IMG/VR virus record: IMGVR_UViG_3300042695_000696 | Location: 1 to 35,350 of that record | Reading direction: 5' to 3' (one strand) | Source: a virus | Length of the DNA: 35,350 bases | Part shown: positions 5,910-14,546 of the stretch, piece after piece | How the letters are laid out: each line of letters opens with the position of its first letter | Numbering within the stretch: the stretch's first letter is position 1 | Program-made: the position numbers and the translations under genes | The notes under the pieces: model-generated | What the model was told of the DNA's origin: nothing | Seen by the model: the letters and a program-made list of their open reading frames with translations, nothing else | Databases searched by the model: none

Positions 5910-8900
5910 TTATCCTCTCCTTGCATTACGGCGGCGATCTCTTTCGATTACGGCCTTGATTGAGTTATTATCGGCTACAAGCGCGCCGCTTATTTCTACA
6001 TGAGTATTTCGGTTGATTTGCTTGCCTAATCCGCGCGTCTCTTCGCGAAGTTTCCTAACCTCTTGGATTAGATTACCATCCTCTTGCACTGAATAGCGAA
6101 TTTGCGGCGCGTTCGAAGTAAAGTAGTCACGAATACTCATACCGGGGTTATTATTCATCCATTCGAGCTCTTGTCGGTTTGCTTTCGTTCCCGCTGCTGT
6201 AATAACAGACTCCCCTTTCGATAGCCATGCTGGTATAGAATCGCTTCTTTCATCGCCAGGGCCTTCGAGTCCTACAACCCCGTCTTTGAAGCCTAGCGCG
6301 CCTCTTGCGTTTGCTAAAAGCAGTTGAAGCCCTGCAGTTAGGGTAGCTGCAATAAGCGGTCCTGCAATAGGTCCTAGTGTGGTGATCGAACTTCCCAAAA
6401 TACCTACGACAAAAGATGGTATCATCTTAGAGACGGCATCAAACGCCGCGCCCGCGGCTGCATTTCCGAAGTCTGCTAGGGTTGCTTTACCTGAAGCGGC
6501 GAGCGTTCCAAATTGTTCTAAGGTTTGACCGACAAATTCATTAAATACTTTCTGATTCCCTTCCATGCCTTGAGCGTTTTTCTTGAATATCTCGGATTGA
6601 GATTTTAGCACACTCGCGGCCGCCTGATCGCCTGCAGTTTTCAGCCTTTGCAAGAAAGTAACTTCGGTTTGCTCTTCGACTTGCTTTCTTTGTGCGTCTA
6701 TCTCTGCTACTTTTGCGGCGTAATCCTCAAAGCTAATTTCTCTCTTTGCAAGGCTCTTTGTCAGGTCATCCTCTTCGGCGTTCAAAGCTCCGAGGCGTTC
6801 CTCTCTTATGGCATCATTAGCCTCTTTTTCCTTTCGGATTTTCTCCGAGTTGAAGGCATCAAGAATGCTAGTCTGCAAAGCGGTTTGTATTTGGAACTCG
6901 AGTGTTGACTCGCGGGCGGCTTTCTCAATTGCCGCCTTGCTATCCGTTCCGAATCGCTCCAAGCGAGAGCTTAGCAAATTTATATTTTGTATATTACTTT
7001 GAATTGACTCGCCGAATTTATCAGCGGCTTCTTGATTTCCCGAAGCAATCGCCTCTGCTTGCTTGAGTGCAATTTCATCGTTCTGAAGCTTTATAAATTC
7101 GATATATTGCTGAACCGTAGCAATAGTACCATCAAGCGCCTCTTGGCTTGTAGCTAGTACTGCAGGCACTAAAGATTCTGAAGTCTTAGCAATATCTTTT
7201 GTAACTGTATCGAATTCTTTAAGCGTATCTTTGAAGTCTATAGGTTTAGCATTTATTTGAACTTCAAATTTTCCTACTTCAGTAAGCAATTTTCGCACAT
7301 TAAGAGTAGCCTCTGCTACATTCTCATCTTTTCCAAGTTTTACACCTAATACTAGATTCCCTTGCGAGTCTCTAGTAGTTCCAAATGTGTTCTCTATAGT
7401 CTTAGTTAAAGCCTCTGCAGTTGGGGCTGCATTTGGATCTTGAGAAAGTTGTAATTGTATTTGTTCTTTATCAAGTCCTTCTCTTTCAAACTTATTGATT
7501 TGCTCTTTTCGATATATTTCTATACCACTTAGATAACTCTGATATCTATTAAGAGCTTTTTTATATTCTGATTCTGGAGTCGTACCACTTGGCTTAGCAT
7601 CGCCTTTTGGAGGTGGCTTTGTTGTATCCTCTAATTTCTTGTTTACCTCTACAACGGTATCAGCTGTTTTCTTATATGCATTCATCGCCGCTACTTGAGC
7701 ATTATATGCAGCTGATACAGCTTCTATTCCTTTTCTATTATTACCTAATTCTTTTAAAGCTTTAGTATATGCATCAGTTGCTTCTTGCTGACTATTTGTA
7801 GCATATAAGACTTTTGCAAAGGCATTTATAGCCTTATTACCATATTCATCAGTAACTACCGAGAGTGCTCCGTATCCAGTTTTAGTCGTACTTAGCGCCT
7901 CTTCTATCGCCTCATTTCGCTTTGCAAAACTAAGAGTTTGATTTGCTTGCATCAATGCCTTATCTAGCTTCGCGGATTCTTGCGCAAGTCCTTGTAAACT
8001 AGTCCCAGCTCGATTAGCAATCGCTTCAACGCCATCAAGATTATCTTTGTAATTGCTAGTATTCTTAACAAGGTCAGGATATTCTTTATTTAGTTCGCCG
8101 TTTAATTCTTTTAGTCTCTTGCTTTCATCTGCAGTGAGCTTTTTCTTTTTCGACAAGTTTAAAAACTCTTCAGCCATTGTCTTAGTGCCTTCGACTGCTT
8201 TCGTTTGTTCTTCGTTTGCATCTTTTTGAGTTTTTATCATTTCTACATTGGCTTCGGCTTGCTCGCGAGTCTCTTCAGCTGATACATTAAGAGCCTCTGT
8301 TACTGCATAAATACCAGCACCTAAAAGCGCTAGCGCCGCTACGACCGCTCCGATAGGGTTAAGAGACATTGCAAGATTCCATGCATATTGTGCGACGGTT
8401 GCAATTGATATTGAGCCTCCTAAAGCTGTTTGCACGGCTGCATAGGCCGCCGTAACTGCAGTTGTAGCCGAGGTTACTACTGAATATGCAGTGAAAGCAA
8501 TAGCAGCCACCCCTACAACTTTCGATATCGCATCAAAATTGTTATACATAAATGTTAGGACTGGTTGCACTACTCCAAATACAGTACTTAGTGCTGTTTG
8601 GATTGTCCCAAAAGCTTCTATCATAAAAGCCATAGCCTTTGGAATGCCTTCTTGAAGTATAGGCAAGAGGTCTGATATTATTGGCCCGAGTGCATCATAT
8701 ACACCAGCTCCAATAGTTTGGAACGCTTCGCCTAATTGGTTCTGAAGTTTATTGATACTACCACCAGCATCGCCTTGTTGATCCGCTACCGTTTTAAATG
8801 AATCACCAAGCAAAAGATTTGCTTGCCTCATCTTTTCGGCGGGTGCGATATTCGAGCGCAAAGTTTCGGCAAGTTGAGGGTATTTCTTAGCTAGCTTTTC

Positions 8901-9530
8901 GATAGCGGCCGCGCCTTCAGGATCTGCAAGACCTTTCGAGAAAGCAAGTGCTACGGCTTCGCCTTTTACAGCGCCACCAGAGAATACCTCAAGTCCTGCA
9001 GAGAGCTTTGTAAGTTCCTCTGCTTGACTACCAGCGACTCCACCCATAGTAGCAACTGTAGAAGCAAGTTCGCGAGTCCTTTCAGTTGGTAATCCTAGAT
9101 CATTTGCTAAGTTAAGAGTCGAAGTTCTGACTTTTTCTATCTCGCCATCTACATCAGCGATACCTTGTTGAGTGAATGCGACTTCTAGTGTATCTCCAAA
9201 CTCATCAGCCGCAAGAGCGCCGTCTTTTATTTTGCCCGCAATTGATACAATGCCATCTGATAGCATAGATAAACCAGATGCTGCAAGACCACCACCAAAG
9301 CCAGCCAAGAAACCAGAAGAAGTTGACTCGGATTGCTGAGCCAAATTAGATAGTTTACTTTCTGCTTCGCTAGTATCAATGTCGACTTTCTGATTATCGA
9401 GCTGTTTGATCTCGGTCTCTGCTTTATCTGCAGAGCCTGCTAATTTATTAAGCTCGCTAGTTGCCTTTGTTATTCCATTGAATAACTCGGTAGCATCCAG
9501 TCCTAGTTTAATTTTTATATCATCGGCCAT
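5910..9530 (-). CDS. tail tape measure protein
   Basis: The 1206-aa product is the largest in the genome. It sets tail length and is expelled into the host during DNA entry. It starts MADDIKIKLGLDATELFNGI, followed by heptad-rich helices, then Gly/Ala-rich hydrophobic segments at about 335-365 and 395-418 that could insert in a membrane, then long charged helical stretches, and a tail-measure-type C-terminus with VVGLEGPGDERSDSIPAWLS and GESVITAAGT near residues 1100-1130. By the usual approximate 0.15 nm per residue the tail would be near 180 nm. The start overlaps the second chaperone frame by 11 bases. The part around 7200-8100 looks AT-richer than the flanks. Confidence 0.93.
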   Translation of the reverse strand: MADDIKIKLGLDATELFNGITKATSELNKLAGSADKAETEIKQLDNQKVDIDTSEAESKLSNLAQQSESTSSGFLAGFGGGLAASGLSMLSDGIVSIAGKIKDGALAADEFGDTLEVAFTQQGIADVDGEIEKVRTSTLNLANDLGLPTERTRELASTVATMGGVAGSQAEELTKLSAGLEVFSGGAVKGEAVALAFSKGLADPEGAAAIEKLAKKYPQLAETLRSNIAPAEKMRQANLLLGDSFKTVADQQGDAGGSINKLQNQLGEAFQTIGAGVYDALGPIISDLLPILQEGIPKAMAFMIEAFGTIQTALSTVFGVVQPVLTFMYNNFDAISKVVGVAAIAFTAYSVVTSATTAVTAAYAAVQTALGGSISIATVAQYAWNLAMSLNPIGAVVAALALLGAGIYAVTEALNVSAEETREQAEANVEMIKTQKDANEEQTKAVEGTKTMAEEFLNLSKKKKLTADESKRLKELNGELNKEYPDLVKNTSNYKDNLDGVEAIANRAGTSLQGLAQESAKLDKALMQANQTLSFAKRNEAIEEALSTTKTGYGALSVVTDEYGNKAINAFAKVLYATNSQQEATDAYTKALKELGNNRKGIEAVSAAYNAQVAAMNAYKKTADTVVEVNKKLEDTTKPPPKGDAKPSGTTPESEYKKALNRYQSYLSGIEIYRKEQINKFEREGLDKEQIQLQLSQDPNAAPTAEALTKTIENTFGTTRDSQGNLVLGVKLGKDENVAEATLNVRKLLTEVGKFEVQINAKPIDFKDTLKEFDTVTKDIAKTSESLVPAVLATSQEALDGTIATVQQYIEFIKLQNDEIALKQAEAIASGNQEAADKFGESIQSNIQNINLLSSRLERFGTDSKAAIEKAARESTLEFQIQTALQTSILDAFNSEKIRKEKEANDAIREERLGALNAEEDDLTKSLAKREISFEDYAAKVAEIDAQRKQVEEQTEVTFLQRLKTAGDQAAASVLKSQSEIFKKNAQGMEGNQKVFNEFVGQTLEQFGTLAASGKATLADFGNAAAGAAFDAVSKMIPSFVVGILGSSITTLGPIAGPLIAATLTAGLQLLLANARGALGFKDGVVGLEGPGDERSDSIPAWLSKGESVITAAGTKANRQELEWMNNNPGMSIRDYFTSNAPQIRYSVQEDGNLIQEVRKLREETRGLGKQINRNTHVEISGALVADNNSIKAVIERDRRRNARRG

Positions 9531-9816
9531 TGATTCTGCGCTCCAGTTTGCGGCGTTCTTTGTGGTAAGTTATGGTATAGGCATAAGTACGGATTACATC
9601 GATACGCGGGGTATCGTAGTAGAGCCTCAAGTACGCTGCAGGATCGCCGCCTGCAACGCCTTTGAATATCCAATATGAGCCTACAATTTCGCCAAGATAA
9701 TAAGCACTCTCATCTCCGTCCGTCTCTTCATACTCGTCATCGTCTGGGTCGTTAAATACAGTCAAGTCCTCAAGATAATACTCACATAATGCGGACTCTT
9801 CTGCATACCGTTTCAC
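9520..9816 (-). CDS. tail assembly chaperone, downstream frame (probably made by frameshift)
   Basis: This 98-codon frame follows and overlaps the 9782-10279 gene by 35 bases. Its only candidate start is a GTG at 9816 with no Shine-Dalgarno, and the frame is closed by a TAA at 9826-9828. The product is acidic and Tyr-rich (NDPDDDEYEETDGDES, then WIFKGVAGGDPAAYLRL). This matches the T part of lambda gpG/gpGT-type chaperones that are made as a fusion and help assemble the tail tube around the tape measure. The relative frame is +1 (equivalent to -2), giving a fusion of about 252-253 aa. Confidence 0.75.
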   Translation of the reverse strand: MKRYAEESALCEYYLEDLTVFNDPDDDEYEETDGDESAYYLGEIVGSYWIFKGVAGGDPAAYLRLYYDTPRIDVIRTYAYTITYHKERRKLERRINGR

Positions 9817-10279
9817 GAAAAAACTTTAGTGAGTCCAAGATTCCGTCTAAGTCTTGGTTTTGCCAAAACTCGCTTGTAACCTCGGACTGAATGCCAGCTA
9901 AAAGCTCTGTATTTTGCACCTTGCTTTCATCGATTACAGCCTTGACAAATTGGAATACTTTTGGTATTGTAGTTTCATCGACATTAATAAGCTCGAATAG
10001 ATTTGCTCGGACTTTCAAATATGCAGTCTTTACAATTTCCTGAAACTCAAACTCTTGCATAATGTCTTTAAATGCTTCTTGCCCCTTTGTTAAGTCTATC
10101 TTTTTTGCAAGATTCTCGCGGCTAAATACCTTCTCCATGATCTCGGTCTCGGCGGCTGCTTGCGCGCCTTTAGTATTTGCAAGTTCAGAGAGAAGCGGCG
10201 TAACCTTGTCATAAAGAGCTGGGGTCAATTTAGTATAGAGTGCGACTTCGTGTGCTGTTTCATTTAGATATAATTTCAT
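9782..10279 (-). CDS. tail assembly chaperone, upstream frame (gpG-like)
   Basis: The 165-aa product is mainly helical, lies between the major tail protein and tape measure genes, and is followed by an overlapping second frame: the standard arrangement of siphovirus tail assembly chaperones. It begins MKLYLNETAHEVALYTKLTP and contains a conserved-looking helical core (about 45-130). The start ATG has a strong GGAG 5 bases upstream. It ends ...RRVRIM shortly after the T-run, so most ribosomes should make this short form and a minority the fusion. The assignment rests on position, size and the overlapping frame, not on a sequence motif. Confidence 0.75.
   Translation of the reverse strand: MKLYLNETAHEVALYTKLTPALYDKVTPLLSELANTKGAQAAAETEIMEKVFSRENLAKKIDLTKGQEAFKDIMQEFEFQEIVKTAYLKVRANLFELINVDETTIPKVFQFVKAVIDESKVQNTELLAGIQSEVTSEFWQNQDLDGILDSLKFFRETVCRRVRIM
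9815..9825 (-). other. probable programmed frameshift site of the tail chaperone
   Basis: On the minus strand the upstream frame reads AAG TTT TTT CGT. A run of six T (9818-9823) is followed by C, so a Phe tRNA on TTT could move +1 onto TTC; a -2 slip would reach the same frame. The downstream frame is closed by TAA at 9826-9828 immediately before this run, so any shift must occur between here and the upstream stop at 9782. No strong Shine-Dalgarno-like stimulator is visible. Confidence 0.6.
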
Positions 10280-10292
10280 GCTATCTCCTTAT

Positions 10293-10325
10293 GATAAAAA
10301 TAAGGGGGCGGGTTTTGCCCGCCCC
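10293..10325 (-). terminator. strong hairpin after the major tail protein gene
   Basis: On the minus strand GGGGCGGG, a 5-base loop and CCCGCCCC form a perfect 8-bp GC stem (10305-10325), followed by CTTATTTTTATCA. It lies 7 bases after the stop of the major tail protein gene. Such a partial terminator would give more tail-tube mRNA than tape-measure mRNA while allowing readthrough. Confidence 0.75.
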
Positions 10326-10332
10326 GTGTGAA

Positions 10333-10878
10333 TTAAGGCGTTGGGATTGCAAACCAAACTTCTTTATATCCAATCTTTGCAGGGATTGTGACCGCAGTCG
10401 CGCCACTTACAAGAGTAGTCAAGAAATAAGTTGCAGGAATAACCAAATCTGTGTCATTGTTTACCACATCACCACCTACTTTTGGCTTTGTGTACTTACC
10501 TGACTCTTGGTCAAACGCGCCAGCATCTTGAGCCAATTTGCAAAGCATCAAAACAATCTTACGCTTGTTTTCTACTGTATCAACACCACCATACACGATT
10601 TGCAAAAGTGTATCGCTTGTTGCTTGAGAAGAGTTGAATTTTGTCCCGTCTTCGTATTCGCCTTGATCTGCAGTGACTGTTGTAACAGGTGCGTAATTTT
10701 CAAGAAAAGAAGTGAGTGCCGGATTGTCTTCGTTTTGATCGATTGTAAAAGTTGTGCGTGTTAATGAAGTCTTGATTTTACGCTTCATTGTATGAATCGC
10801 GGTAGCTCCTACTGTAGGTGCTGTTCCGAGTTCATTTGCTGTATAGAATACGCTAAGGTTAGCGCCGCCTACTACCAT
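10333..10878 (-). CDS. major tail (tube) protein
   Basis: The 181-aa product lies directly upstream of the tail chaperone pair and is followed by a strong hairpin, the usual position and regulation for the abundant tail tube protein. The sequence starts MVVGGANLSVFYTANELGTA and has the Gly/Thr/Val-rich, beta-strand pattern expected for a tube protein, ending EVWFAIPTP. An AGAGG binding site precedes the ATG. It is preceded by a glycosyltransferase gene, only 4 bases away, which makes this protein a candidate glycosylation target. No clear sequence signature was used beyond composition and position. Confidence 0.78.
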   Translation of the reverse strand: MVVGGANLSVFYTANELGTAPTVGATAIHTMKRKIKTSLTRTTFTIDQNEDNPALTSFLENYAPVTTVTADQGEYEDGTKFNSSQATSDTLLQIVYGGVDTVENKRKIVLMLCKLAQDAGAFDQESGKYTKPKVGGDVVNNDTDLVIPATYFLTTLVSGATAVTIPAKIGYKEVWFAIPTP

Positions 10879-10882
10879 GATA

Positions 10883-11578
10883 TTACCTCTTAGATAATTG
10901 TTTTAAATATGCGAAAGTGTTAACTAAATAATCCCAGTTTCTTTGTGATTTGTCTCGCGTGTATTCTCTTACCATTAGGCCTCCGTTCCGTTCTGCTTTA
11001 TGCATTAAGACTTCAGTATCTTGGCTATATCCTTTATGATACAAAAGTATATCAGTATCGGCTACGACCGTACCATTCGGATCTACTTCGAGCGTCTCAT
11101 GGCATATTCTTTGCCATTTGAGAAACGCGCTTCTTCTATGCAGTCGCATTGCCGGTATATTATACCTCTTTCGAATATGCGTATATTGCGGATCTAGATC
11201 ATTATTGCATCCTCCAATGGATAGATAAGCCGCGACCGCTTCGCTTTCGTTAAGCTCTTTGAGATACGCCCAAAACTCATCTTCAGGGCTTGCAAGGCGC
11301 TCGTCTGAATCCATATGCAGAATCCAGTCACCAGTCGCATATTCATCGAGTTTATTTCTGCAATAACTAAAGTCGAAATACTCTTCAAAGTCGGGATATT
11401 CCCATGATAGAACTATATGGTCATCAATGCGACCGACTTCTTGGAATACAGGCTCTTTCAATTTCGGATTTACCGCCGTGCGAAGTGCTACGACTTCGAT
11501 ATTATCAGCTGGCAAAGAATCCCTCCATCCTTTCAGGTCATCTCCATCCTGAAAGATTACACATGCGCTTAACTTCAT
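10883..11578 (-). CDS. GT2-type (GT-A fold) glycosyltransferase
   Basis: The 231-aa product carries the hallmark of family 2 glycosyltransferases: FDFSYCRN (68-75) followed by YATGDWILHMDSDERL (80-95), with DSD (90-92) as the metal/nucleotide-sugar binding DXD. The rest fits a soluble GT-A domain similar to bacterial LPS-core enzymes of the WaaE/LgtF type. It lies between the tail terminator gene (overlap ATGA) and the major tail protein gene, with GGAG 4 bases before ATG, so it is expressed with structural genes. The most economical inference is that it glycosylates a virion protein during assembly, but the target is not shown by sequence. Confidence 0.85.
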   Translation of the reverse strand: MKLSACVIFQDGDDLKGWRDSLPADNIEVVALRTAVNPKLKEPVFQEVGRIDDHIVLSWEYPDFEEYFDFSYCRNKLDEYATGDWILHMDSDERLASPEDEFWAYLKELNESEAVAAYLSIGGCNNDLDPQYTHIRKRYNIPAMRLHRRSAFLKWQRICHETLEVDPNGTVVADTDILLYHKGYSQDTEVLMHKAERNGGLMVREYTRDKSQRNWDYLVNTFAYLKQLSKR

Positions 11579-12039
11579 ACATCTCCTCTATAATATACCG
11601 TCCTAAAAGTCATGAATGATATACCTTTCGTTTCATCGTCATTGAATGTGACCGCTTGCGCGTCGATAAAATGCACGGGCGCAAAATATGTCCGTTCATA
11701 ATCGGACTCATAGATATCGGGCTTATAGTTTGTAAGCTTGTTTTCAATCGCCTCGCATAGATCAGCAAGAGCTTCTCTCAAATTAGCTTTGCCCGCCGTG
11801 CTATTCTTTTTTACTTGAACTCCGACAAGCAAGTACATATCCAAAGTGCCTTTATTTGCAAAGGCTGAATCATCTTCGAGCCCTATTACCTCGCGAGCAT
11901 CTGCACCTGACAAAACGCCGACAAAAGGGAATTGATAGGTATTCCATTTATCTAGCATTACTTGGTCATAGACTTTGACCCCACTCATTGTGCGGAGTCT
12001 ATCTGCTATGGATTTGATCGCCGCTGATTCTCTTGCCAT
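11575..12039 (-). CDS. putative tail terminator / tail completion protein
   Basis: The 154-aa product begins MARESAAIKSIADRLRTMSG, a helix followed by strand-rich parts containing ALADLCEAIENKL (helix) and a C-terminal TFRTVYYRGDV strand. Size, fold pattern and position, between the neck protein and the tail tube gene, fit the gpU-like tail terminators that cap the tube. The start lies inside the preceding gene (34-base overlap), the stop overlaps the glycosyltransferase start by ATGA. The identification is positional. Confidence 0.65.
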   Translation of the reverse strand: MARESAAIKSIADRLRTMSGVKVYDQVMLDKWNTYQFPFVGVLSGADAREVIGLEDDSAFANKGTLDMYLLVGVQVKKNSTAGKANLREALADLCEAIENKLTNYKPDIYESDYERTYFAPVHFIDAQAVTFNDDETKGISFMTFRTVYYRGDV

Positions 12040-12548
12040 TGTTGTATTCCGTTTATGACTTGTTGTTTTATATCGCTTGCGAATTTCGTGTCATTTCGAA
12101 GTCTATCGACTGCAGGATTAAAGTAAGGGCGGGCGGGTATGTTTACACCGCCTTTCTTTTTTACGCTTAATGCGATATTCTTAAAATACGGCTGTTTAGT
12201 CTCTGCAAATTTAGCCCAAAAGTATTTATGCATATTGCCTTTGCTTGCAATGAAGCCGCCGAACTCTTGGACTCTTGCATATGGCAAGTTAGAGCCGTAT
12301 TCTGCTTCGAAGTTATCACCATTTTGCGAGACTCTGAAAACATTTCCAAGCTGACCTTTGGAGAAACTACGAAACAAAGTACCAGAGTTGATCGCGAGCT
12401 TAGAACTTGTCGAAGGTGCTATTCTATCGGCCGCGCCTCGCATTTCCATATTAACTCCGATATACGCTTGCATGACAAACGGGAGCTTATTAAGAGAGTC
12501 TGCTATGATAGGCCGTAGAATGCCCTTTAGAGCCTCTGTACTTAGCAT
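12006..12548 (-). CDS. HK97 gp10-like / virion morphogenesis neck protein
   Basis: The 180-aa product contains NLPYARVQEFGGFIASKG (about 88-105) and ends with VNIPARPYFNPAVDRL (about 135-150). The pattern YA..QEFGG followed by PARP(Y/F) is typical of head-tail joining or tail completion proteins of the HK97 gp10 / Mu gpG (virion morphogenesis) group. These close the neck after packaging. It lies 2 bases after the connector gene and overlaps the tail terminator gene by 34 bases. Confidence in a neck role is good; the exact subfamily is uncertain. Confidence 0.75.
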   Translation of the reverse strand: MLSTEALKGILRPIIADSLNKLPFVMQAYIGVNMEMRGAADRIAPSTSSKLAINSGTLFRSFSKGQLGNVFRVSQNGDNFEAEYGSNLPYARVQEFGGFIASKGNMHKYFWAKFAETKQPYFKNIALSVKKKGGVNIPARPYFNPAVDRLRNDTKFASDIKQQVINGIQQWQENQRRSNP

Positions 12549-12550
12549 AA

Positions 12551-13177
12551 TTACACCGTTGGTATAACGAATTGAGCAAAGTACTTATGCCATCCTATAT
12601 CGGTTTTGAGTGATTGGCTGACTGTTTGACCCGCGCCGCCTGTAGCGACGGAGTTAAGCCCGAACCAGTTACCGCCTTGAGGGCTTTGCTTGTATGCAAG
12701 AGTGACCATTTCGGCGATTCCTTGCAAGATTGTATATGGCATTGACGCATCACTGAAGCCCGTCGTTAGCGTCGCCTTAAATTGTCCATTTGTCTTATCA
12801 CGAAAGACAATGTAATTAGCATACGGCTCGGCGTTCCATGCATAGTTACCCGCGTCGAAGTTGGCATATGTTGCAAACTCATTCTCGCGCCATTGCAAAG
12901 CCGTAAGAGCCGTGTTAGCATTGTAAGGGATATATTTCCATGAGTGATTAGCTTCGAGGCCGCGTTGAGCCTTTGAGGCGTAAAATTGGTAATATATCGT
13001 CGCACTACGGAGAGGCTGACCGCAATAGCCTTCAGCCTCTACATAGCAAGTTGTTATCAGGTCATCAAACCAAGTATACAGCGCCGTATCCTCGGAGGTC
13101 GGATCGCCATTAACTTCCAAATTAAGAAAGGTCATGAGAGCATTGAACGCCCTCGGATTTGCGCTTGTATATGGCAT
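12551..13177 (-). CDS. head-tail connector (gp6/gp15-like adaptor)
   Basis: The 208-aa product starts MPYTSANPRAFNALMTFLNL and has the typical adaptor pattern of an early helical pair with TWFDDLITTCYVEAEGYCG (about 32-50), where a cysteine/tyrosine-rich helix precedes the beta part. Such proteins form a ring below the portal. It is downstream of the capsid gene and before the neck protein. A weak AGGT precedes the start. Its C-terminal helical part (GIAEMVTLAYKQSPQGG) also fits adaptors. Confidence 0.75.
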   Translation of the reverse strand: MPYTSANPRAFNALMTFLNLEVNGDPTSEDTALYTWFDDLITTCYVEAEGYCGQPLRSATIYYQFYASKAQRGLEANHSWKYIPYNANTALTALQWRENEFATYANFDAGNYAWNAEPYANYIVFRDKTNGQFKATLTTGFSDASMPYTILQGIAEMVTLAYKQSPQGGNWFGLNSVATGGAGQTVSQSLKTDIGWHKYFAQFVIPTV

Positions 13178-13179
13178 GG

Positions 13180-13338
13180 TTATTTACCTGTTTTCTTTGT
13201 TTCTACTTTTGGCGCGGGCTTTGCATCTTTCGCCTTGCCTTCTTTAATAAGAGCCTCGGCAATCTCGGCAGGGAGAGAAGTCTCATACCCTGCCGAAACA
13301 CCTTTATACGGCTCGATTAGAATTACATCTACGAGCAT
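13180..13338 (-). CDS. 52-aa small head-region protein
   Basis: The frame runs from ATG at 13338 (AGGTGA 4 bases upstream) to TAA at 13180-13182. The peptide has the pattern of small proteins that often sit between capsid and connector genes: LVDVILIEPYKGVSAGYET, then LPAEIAEALIKEGKAKDAKP, and a Lys/Pro-rich tail. The hydrophobic strand, Tyr-Lys-Gly turn and Leu-Ile-x-x-Gly-x-Ala helix end are the shared elements. Its role is unknown, perhaps a small virion accessory protein. Confidence 0.7.
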   Translation of the reverse strand: MLVDVILIEPYKGVSAGYETSLPAEIAEALIKEGKAKDAKPAPKVETKKTGK

Positions 13339-13349
13339 AAATCACCTAA

Positions 13350-14534
13350 TTAGGTTGTTGAAGTTTTGAGAACACCGATAGCACTTGGAGCTGGGAATGC
13401 GAAAGCAACGCGCTCAACTACTTCGATACCTTTTTGATGTGTACCACCCAAACCAGTCGCACCGAAATACTCTTTGTATTCGTTTACTGTTACATCCTCG
13501 CGGATACCCATAACAGTGAACTGATTCCAATCAGCATAGAATGCAGACGCTGTATTTGCTGCTGAAGTTGGGAAGAGTGCATCTGGTACGACATGCATCG
13601 GACGGCCTGTTGGTGTAAAGTATGAATTACCTGCAAGAGCTGTAAGACCGATTGAAGTAACTTCGATAGGGCGCACCATGTCGAAAACAGGGCGTGAGCC
13701 TGCTGTTTCTTTCATCAAGAATCCGAAAACTGACTGAGGCACTACAAAAGCACCATTTGCACCAACGCCGGAATTTACACCGAGGCGCAAGTTCCAAAGG
13801 TCAGTCCAAGAGATTTCGCCGAATGTATCTTTACCAGAGTTATTAGCACCACCTTGGCGAACTGTTGTAGTTCCGGAGATACCTGTTAAACCTGTAAAGT
13901 TTGGAGAATTACCATCGCCATTGAAAAACTGCTTGTCTTCTGTTTCAGCAAGAGCGCGGCCAAGACCGTTCACTACATAATCCAAAAATGCTGGAGTAGC
14001 ATCTTGAAGTTGCTCTTCAGAAACGATAGCACCTGCAACGATTTTCTTTGCAGTCATCGCTGTAGCTGTAAAGAATGAAGTTGAGTCAGTCAAAGTCAAG
14101 CCAGAACCTTCGGCAACTACCGCGCCTGTAAACGCGCCAGAGCTTACCAAGTTTTCAGTCTTACCGCGCATTGGATAGATCTTCGCGAGTGCTCTTGCAT
14201 ATCCATATTGATCCGCAAAAGACATGATCTCTTCTACCCAAAACTGAGGAACTGCAGCGCCACCTTGTGAGGATGTACCAGTATTGAAGTTTGCGCGTGT
14301 GATATACTTTTCATTTGCCTTGCGTGCGATTTCGTCTGCAACGCCATCGCGTCCTTTGTGAACTGCAAGAATATAATCAGCTACTACGCGAGCTTGGTCA
14401 CGGCGTGAGTCGTGATCCGCTTTGATTGTTACAAAGCCATTGTTACTTGATGGCTTTTGTGTGCGAAGTTGATCGGCTACTTTGCGGTCTACAACTTCTT
14501 TAAGTTGGTCTTTTGTTACGATAATGTTTTCCAT
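13350..14534 (-). CDS. major capsid protein, HK97 fold
   Basis: The 394-aa product forms the head shell. It follows the protease/scaffold gene by 12 bases, as usual for HK97-type systems. After a short charged N-terminal arm, features typical of the Phage_capsid family are seen: PQFWVEEIMSFADQYGYARAL (about 97-117), GSGLTLTDSTSFF, a segment with IVSEEQLQDATP (about 172-183), ETEDKQFFNGDG and a C-terminal GIEVVERVAFAFP. The N-arm is too short for a full scaffolding delta domain, which agrees with scaffold being carried by the protease gene. Start at ATG 14534, AGGA about 10 bases upstream. Confidence 0.92.
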   Translation of the reverse strand: MENIIVTKDQLKEVVDRKVADQLRTQKPSSNNGFVTIKADHDSRRDQARVVADYILAVHKGRDGVADEIARKANEKYITRANFNTGTSSQGGAAVPQFWVEEIMSFADQYGYARALAKIYPMRGKTENLVSSGAFTGAVVAEGSGLTLTDSTSFFTATAMTAKKIVAGAIVSEEQLQDATPAFLDYVVNGLGRALAETEDKQFFNGDGNSPNFTGLTGISGTTTVRQGGANNSGKDTFGEISWTDLWNLRLGVNSGVGANGAFVVPQSVFGFLMKETAGSRPVFDMVRPIEVTSIGLTALAGNSYFTPTGRPMHVVPDALFPTSAANTASAFYADWNQFTVMGIREDVTVNEYKEYFGATGLGGTHQKGIEVVERVAFAFPAPSAIGVLKTSTT

Positions 14535-14546
14535 TATGCAATATCC

